A DNA stretch of 35,092 bases from positions 1-35,092 of the forward strand of contig JABGPF010000019.1 in NCBI GenBank assembly GCA_018645065.1. The letters are read 5' to 3'. Origin of the DNA: Phycisphaerales bacterium. Lineage in GTDB: Bacteria; Planctomycetota; Phycisphaerae; SM23-33. This document shows positions 31,179 through 35,092 of the stretch, piece after piece (the first letter of the stretch is position 1; every line of letters begins with the position of its first letter). The position numbers were made by a program, and so were the translations under genes. The notes under the pieces are model-generated. The model was not told the DNA's origin. It saw nothing but the letters and a program-made list of their open reading frames with translations, and searched no databases.

Positions 31179-32449
31179 TAGAGTTGAAATTTCACTTCGC
31201 CGCCAACGATTGTTGTGACGGCTTTGCTCTTCAATTTCCATCCGTGGTAGGGGCAGTTCCTGCCTTTGGAGGCGAATTTGTTCACGTTTACTGTCCACCG
31301 CTTTTTGGGATCGATTATCGTTATGTCGGCCGGGGCGTCTTTTTGCAGGAGTCCCAGCGTTGGCGCGATAATTTTCGCGGGGTTTACCGTTAGTCTGGCC
31401 AGCATTTCGGGCCAGTCCATCAGTCCGCTGTGGATAAGCGCCTTTGTGTACAGGCCCAACGCGCAATCCAGCGAAACGATTCCGAACGGAGCCAGCGCGA
31501 ACTCCATTTCTTTTTCTTCTTGTGCGTGCGGTGCGTGGTCAGTGGCCAGGCAGTCTATTGTCCCGTCGGCAACGCCCAGACGAAGCGCCTCCACGTCGCT
31601 TGCAGACCTCAGCGGTGGGTTCATTTTGTAGTTCGGGTCGTATCCCATGCATGCTGCGTCGGTTAGCAGGAGATGGTGGGGGGCGGCTTCTGCGGTTACG
31701 GGAAGGCCTTCGGCTTTGGCTTGTCGGATGATTTCGACCGAGCCAGCCGACGAAAGGTGCATCGCGTGATACCTTGCTCCGGTCCGTTTGACCAGCTCCA
31801 GATCGCGTCGGAGCATTATTTCTTCACCGGAAGCGGCGATACCCGGAAGCCCAAGTCGCACTGCTACGGCGCCTGAGTTCATCACTCCGCCGAACAGATC
31901 GGGGTCCTGGCAGTGCTGCATTAGCACCACGCCGATCATCTTGGCGTATTGCAGTGCTCGTTGCATTACGATGGTGCTGGCTACTCCGGTCCCGTCGTCA
32001 GTGAACGCTACGGCTCCGGCTTCGAGCATCATGCCCATTTCGGCGAGTTCTTTTCCCTCGCGCTGTTTGGTGATGCAGCCGGCAGGCAGGACTCGTGCCT
32101 TGCCCGCACGCGCCATTCGCTGGAGAACGTACAGGATTGACGTTTCATCGTCCTGGGGCGGATGAGTGTTGGGCATCGCGCAGATAGTGCTGAACCCGCC
32201 TGCGACTGCGGATGCGGCGGCAGTTGCGATGGTCTCTTCTTCTTCGTGGCCCGGTTCGCGACAATGTGCGTGCAGATCGATCAGGCCGGGCGATACGATC
32301 ATTTCCGAAGCGTCAATCGTCTGATGGGCCTTTGGCGCCGCTCGTCCGATTTTGGTGACGAATCCGTTTGAGATCGCGACGTTTGCGATTTCGTCTCGCC
32401 CAGAGGCCGGGTCGATCACGCGTCCGTTTGTTATGAGGATATCGATCAT
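31178..32449 (-). CDS. pyrC: dihydroorotase
   Basis: This 423-residue amidohydrolase converts carbamoyl-aspartate to dihydroorotate in pyrimidine synthesis. Near the N-terminus it has the metal-binding DLHAHCREPGHEEEETI (H60, H62). CAMPNTHP follows, then the class I dihydroorotase helices, a TAEAAPHHL segment and the late DCLATDHAPHAQEEK. This sequence pattern is typical of dihydroorotases that work with an aspartate carbamoyltransferase. It lies 24 bases downstream of pyrB, in an operon with pyrR. The length fits the family. Confidence 0.95.
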   Translation of the reverse strand: MIDILITNGRVIDPASGRDEIANVAISNGFVTKIGRAAPKAHQTIDASEMIVSPGLIDLHAHCREPGHEEEETIATAAASAVAGGFSTICAMPNTHPPQDDETSILYVLQRMARAGKARVLPAGCITKQREGKELAEMGMMLEAGAVAFTDDGTGVASTIVMQRALQYAKMIGVVLMQHCQDPDLFGGVMNSGAVAVRLGLPGIAASGEEIMLRRDLELVKRTGARYHAMHLSSAGSVEIIRQAKAEGLPVTAEAAPHHLLLTDAACMGYDPNYKMNPPLRSASDVEALRLGVADGTIDCLATDHAPHAQEEKEMEFALAPFGIVSLDCALGLYTKALIHSGLMDWPEMLARLTVNPAKIIAPTLGLLQKDAPADITIIDPKKRWTVNVNKFASKGRNCPYHGWKLKSKAVTTIVGGEVKFQL

Positions 32450-32473
32450 GTGTAAATCCGTTTGCGTTTGCGA

Positions 32474-33460
32474 TTATTCCCGACCGCGGCTTACCAGGTA
32501 CAGGACGGCCATTCGCACCGCCAGCCCGTTGGTAACCTGCTGGAGGATGCAACTGTTTGGTCCGTCTGCTACATCGCTGGTAAGCTCCACACCGCGATTA
32601 ATCGGGCCGGGGTGCATTATCAGGACGTTTTTGCGGCATTTCGCCAGGCGTTTTGAGTTCATTCCGAACAGGCTGCTGTATTCTCGCACCGAGGGGAACA
32701 GGTTGCTGGCGAACCGTTCGAACTGGATTCGAAGCATGTTTATCACGTCGACCTGGTCGAGTATGTCGTCAAGGCTGTTGGATACTTCACAGCCCATCGC
32801 GGTGATCGTGCTTGGTACGAGCGTTGGCGGTCCGACAACAACGACCTCGGCGCCAAGTTTTTTCAGGCCCAGGATATTACTGCGCGCCACCCGCGAATGT
32901 GCGATATCGCCCACGATTGCAACTCTCACGCCTTCGAGGGTTCCGAGTTTCTGGCGGATGGTGAAGATATCGAGCAACGCCTGGGTGGGGTGCTCGTGTT
33001 GCCCGTCGCCTGCGTTTATGATCGGTACGTTGACCTTGTCCTGCAGCAGATGCGGGGCTCCGCTCTGTGAGTGACGTATCACAAAGGCGTCTACGCCCAT
33101 CGCCTCGACGTTCCTGACCGTATCGAGCGTGGTTTCGCCTTTTGACGTGGACGACCCCTTGCCCGACAGGAACACCGTATCGGCGCTGAGCCTGCTGGCA
33201 GCGAGTTCGAAGCTCATCCGCGTGCGGGTTGAATCCTCGAAGAACAGCAGCGCCACGACCTTGCCGCGCAGAGCGGGCACTTTCTTGATCGAACGCGTGG
33301 AGACTTCCTGGAAGCTCTGTGCGGTGTCGAGAATGTGAACAATCTCCTCGGCCGACAGTTCGTCCAGGCCGACGAGATCTTTCCGAGTCCAGACAAACTT
33401 GTCGTTGTCCGGTTTGCTGTCAGTCTCTTTTGACGAGGAAGACGCCTTCTTTGTCATCAT
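32474..33460 (-). CDS. pyrB: aspartate carbamoyltransferase, catalytic chain
   Basis: This 328-residue enzyme joins carbamoyl phosphate and aspartate, the first committed step of pyrimidine synthesis. The carbamoyl-phosphate motif FFEDSTRTRMSFE contains S77-T-R-T-R81. HPTQALLD (157-164) and HPGPINRG near the C-terminus are all present. The N-terminal 20 residues are a Ser/Lys-rich extension not normally present. GAGGGAAC precedes two ATG codons at 33460 and 33457. The gene overlaps the end of pyrR by 41 bases, so the two are translationally coupled. No pyrI regulatory chain gene is seen. Confidence 0.96.
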   Translation of the reverse strand: MMTKKASSSSKETDSKPDNDKFVWTRKDLVGLDELSAEEIVHILDTAQSFQEVSTRSIKKVPALRGKVVALLFFEDSTRTRMSFELAASRLSADTVFLSGKGSSTSKGETTLDTVRNVEAMGVDAFVIRHSQSGAPHLLQDKVNVPIINAGDGQHEHPTQALLDIFTIRQKLGTLEGVRVAIVGDIAHSRVARSNILGLKKLGAEVVVVGPPTLVPSTITAMGCEVSNSLDDILDQVDVINMLRIQFERFASNLFPSVREYSSLFGMNSKRLAKCRKNVLIMHPGPINRGVELTSDVADGPNSCILQQVTNGLAVRMAVLYLVSRGRE

Positions 33461-33983
33461 GTTCCCTCAGCCTGACCTGGATTCTTGTATCCGGTTTGGC
33501 GGTGAGTTTCTTTCCGATGAAATCCGCGCTGATGGGCAGTTCTCTGCCCCCGCGGTCTATAAGTACGCCCAGGCGAACCACCTGAGGGCGTCCGAAATCG
33601 TGTATGGCGCCAAGTGCGGCGCGGATCGACCGCCCGGTGGCCAGCACGTCGTCGACCAGCAGCATCCAGGTGTCGTCGATATCAAAGTCAATCTCGGTGG
33701 CCCGCACCATCGGGGCTCCGCGCTGACGAGACAGATCGTCGCGATAGAACGTTATGTCCAGAACTCCGTGGTTAATGCTCAATTCGGGATGATCGCTGGT
33801 CATACGTTCGACGAGTCTGGTCGCGAGGATCTCACCGCGAGTGCGTATCCCGATTATTGCAATGGGGCGATCGGAGGGTAATTGCTTTTCAATCGCTTTA
33901 TAGAGCGTGTCGATAGCGACTTGGACTTGTTCTGCTGAGAGTTTCTTTTTCATCTGCTCGGAATCCATTCGTGTTGGCCGCAT
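33420..33983 (-). CDS. pyrR: PyrR bifunctional regulator / uracil phosphoribosyltransferase
   Basis: This protein of about 187 residues has the PRPP-binding motif LLVDDVLATGRSIRAAL in its second half and IAIIGIRTRGEILATRL in the first, as in PyrR. PyrR binds pyrimidine mRNA leaders and represses the operon by attenuation; it also makes UMP from uracil. The start is uncertain: ATG 33983 has a G-rich stretch eight bases upstream, while ATGs at 33968 and 33953 would give lengths of about 182 and 177, closer to the family norm. It is the first gene of pyrR-pyrB-pyrC and directly follows a strong promoter. The leader is short, so classic attenuation upstream of pyrR is not evident. Confidence 0.88.
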   Translation of the reverse strand: MRPTRMDSEQMKKKLSAEQVQVAIDTLYKAIEKQLPSDRPIAIIGIRTRGEILATRLVERMTSDHPELSINHGVLDITFYRDDLSRQRGAPMVRATEIDFDIDDTWMLLVDDVLATGRSIRAALGAIHDFGRPQVVRLGVLIDRGGRELPISADFIGKKLTAKPDTRIQVRLREHDDKEGVFLVKRD

Positions 33984-34019
33984 AATAAAGCCCCATAGGT
34001 CAAAGGGCAAGCGCAATTC

Positions 34020-34048
34020 ATAATATGGACAACAGCCTTCCAGGTCAA
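34020..34048 (-). promoter_or_regulatory. sigma70-type promoter of the pyr operon, TTGACC-N17-TATTAT
   Basis: On the minus strand TTGACC (34048-34043) and TATTAT (34025-34020) are separated by exactly 17 bases. The predicted transcript starts near 34013, about 30 bases before ATG 33983. It lies just after the stop of the gene at 34054-34599. Confidence 0.65.
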
Positions 34049-34053
34049 TCTTG

Positions 34054-34599
34054 TCAGATCAGTTCGAACAGTGATTGGGTTTTCACTATTGTCAGGTCGT
34101 CAGGAAATGCGTGGAATGCGAATACGTGCAGGCCGGAGGGCTTGGCTTCGTAGTCTATGAAGGTGAACGGAGTTAGCGGAGGGTTCGTCATCCAGGTTGG
34201 GAACGGGACGAACATTCCGCGAGCGGCGCCGATTTTGGCAAGGTCGTGATGAGTTTTGTGATAGACCATCGGGCTCATCTGCTCGACCTGGAAGTTCATC
34301 ATGTAATTGATGCCTCCGCTACGCTTATGCTGAAGGACCTTCTCACCGCGAAAGGCGACATGCTTGATCATCCCGCGCTGGGGCAGGTCGGCGCGATCGT
34401 CGGCTGTAAGCTCCACCAGGGAGCGTCCGTCACGGAAGAAACCGATAACGTGCGTGCAGCCGGTGACCCATATCTGGGCCTCGTAGCCACTGGTTATCAG
34501 GTGACGATCATTGTATATCTCGAACAGCTCCGGATGGATAGGGCGGTCGTACAGATAATACTTGAGCGACGAAATACTTTGTTGTTGACGCGCAGTCAT
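34054..34599 (-). CDS. conserved hypothetical protein (possibly DUF2617-like)
   Basis: This 181-residue soluble protein has no signal peptide. It begins with polar residues and then YYLYDRPIHPELFEIYNDRH. This is followed by a beta-rich region (YEAQIWVTGCTHVIGFF, SLVELTADDRADLP) and a His-containing middle (MVYHKTHHDLAKIGA). The pattern around HPELF and a beta-sandwich-like continuation reminded me of DUF2617, but I could not confirm it. It is upstream of the pyr operon on the same strand but separated from it by that operon's own promoter. The function is unknown. Confidence 0.65.
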   Translation of the reverse strand: MTARQQQSISSLKYYLYDRPIHPELFEIYNDRHLITSGYEAQIWVTGCTHVIGFFRDGRSLVELTADDRADLPQRGMIKHVAFRGEKVLQHKRSGGINYMMNFQVEQMSPMVYHKTHHDLAKIGAARGMFVPFPTWMTNPPLTPFTFIDYEAKPSGLHVFAFHAFPDDLTIVKTQSLFELI

Positions 34600-34742
34600 A
34601 ATGCTCGAACTTCTCTCTCGGATTACCGGACGGCCCGTGCCTTCCGGGGGGCCATTGTGTCATGCCCGCATTATAACATTTTGGGCGGCGCATTCAAAGC
34701 GACCCAGCCGATTGAGCAGGGCAAACGCATTCTCACCATTAT

Positions 34743-35060
34743 TAACGGCAAACGGCCTTGCCACAGAGAGCACAGAGAACGGCAACGGCAACGACAAACG
34801 GCCTTGCCACAGAGATCACAGAGAACGGCAACGGCGGAAAAGATGTTAACGGCAACGGCTTACGGCGAGAACACAGAGGACGGCAACGGCAACGACAAAC
34901 GGCCTGGCCACAGAGATCACAGAGAACGGCAACGGCGGAAAAGATGTTAACGGCAACGGCAACGGCTTACGGCGAGAACACAGAGGACGGCAACGGCAAC
35001 GGCAAACGGCCTTGCCACAGAGAGCACAGAGGACGGTAACGGCAACGGCCTTGCTACAGA
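34743..35060. repeat. imperfect tandem repeat of AACGGC and CACAGAG blocks
   Basis: No gene is seen from 34600 to the window end. From 34743 the sequence is built of AACGGC hexamers, GCCACAGAG(A/G)(T/G)CACAGAG blocks and two copies of GGAAAAGATGTTAACGGC. The larger unit repeats with spacing of 101 (34791 to 34892) and then 107 bases (to 34999), the difference being one extra hexamer. Predicted short peptides from this stretch are artefacts of the repeats. Confidence 0.8.
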
Positions 35061-35092
35061 AGGCCTATCGTGGCCGTTGGCTGCAACCAAAT

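Noticed and set aside
34601-35039. Coding frames in the right-end repeats
   Set aside because: Their predicted products are simple repeats of the DNA words and have no plausible ribosome binding site.
34743-35060. CRISPR array
   Set aside because: Repeat units are not of constant length with unique spacers. The blocks are overlapping low-complexity words.

Overview
The window most resembles a chromosomal segment of a member of the Planctomycetota, probably Phycisphaerae-like. This is an inference from gene content: three secreted Cys-type sulfatases, Tat-type signal peptides, tandem PQQ-like beta-propeller proteins, a propeller fused to a 3-keto-disaccharide-hydrolase (DUF1080) domain, two large secreted HzsA-related diheme proteins and a pyrR-pyrB-pyrC operon. 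No rRNA or tRNA gene and no CRISPR array was seen.

Region 1 (about 339-4070) looks like a phage-derived or mobile module. A Cro/C1-type repressor gene reads leftward from a promoter that would give a leaderless mRNA. Divergent from it, and behind a promoter whose spacer contains a perfect palindrome, is a tightly coupled operon of five genes. The first four are small proteins, three of them zinc-ribbon-like or HTH-like. The fifth is an ABC-type ATPase fused to a GNAT acyltransferase domain (COG2401 type), whose GNAT half resembles the DNA-modifying Mom family. A further small gene with its own sigma70 promoter lies to the left. I consider this the best candidate for an undescribed system.

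Region 2 (about 4155-12108) holds a lipoprotein, a sulfatase-GH10 xylanase pair, a REP-like inverted repeat, an orphan VapB-type antitoxin, two more sulfatases and two small genes. It is consistent with breakdown of a sulfated, xylose-containing polysaccharide.

Region 3 (about 12259-28413, all on the minus strand) encodes exported proteins. The operon entered at 28413 has three tandem PQQ-like propeller paralogues, a propeller-DUF1080 fusion and a CBM9/DOMON-like protein. It is followed by a FIST-domain lipoprotein coupled to a Tat-exported alpha/beta hydrolase, then by the two HzsA-related proteins and the third sulfatase. A shared element, AACGTTATA with AT-rich flanks, precedes two of these transcription units and occurs once more near the left edge.

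Region 4 (28498-34599, minus strand) is housekeeping-like: lemA with a membrane partner, a PilZ protein, an iodothyronine-deiodinase-like protein whose catalytic position is an in-frame TGA (selenocysteine) followed by a SECIS-like hairpin, and pyrR-pyrB-pyrC behind a near-consensus promoter. The right end (34743-35060) is a non-coding, imperfect tandem repeat built from AACGGC hexamers and CACAGAG blocks.
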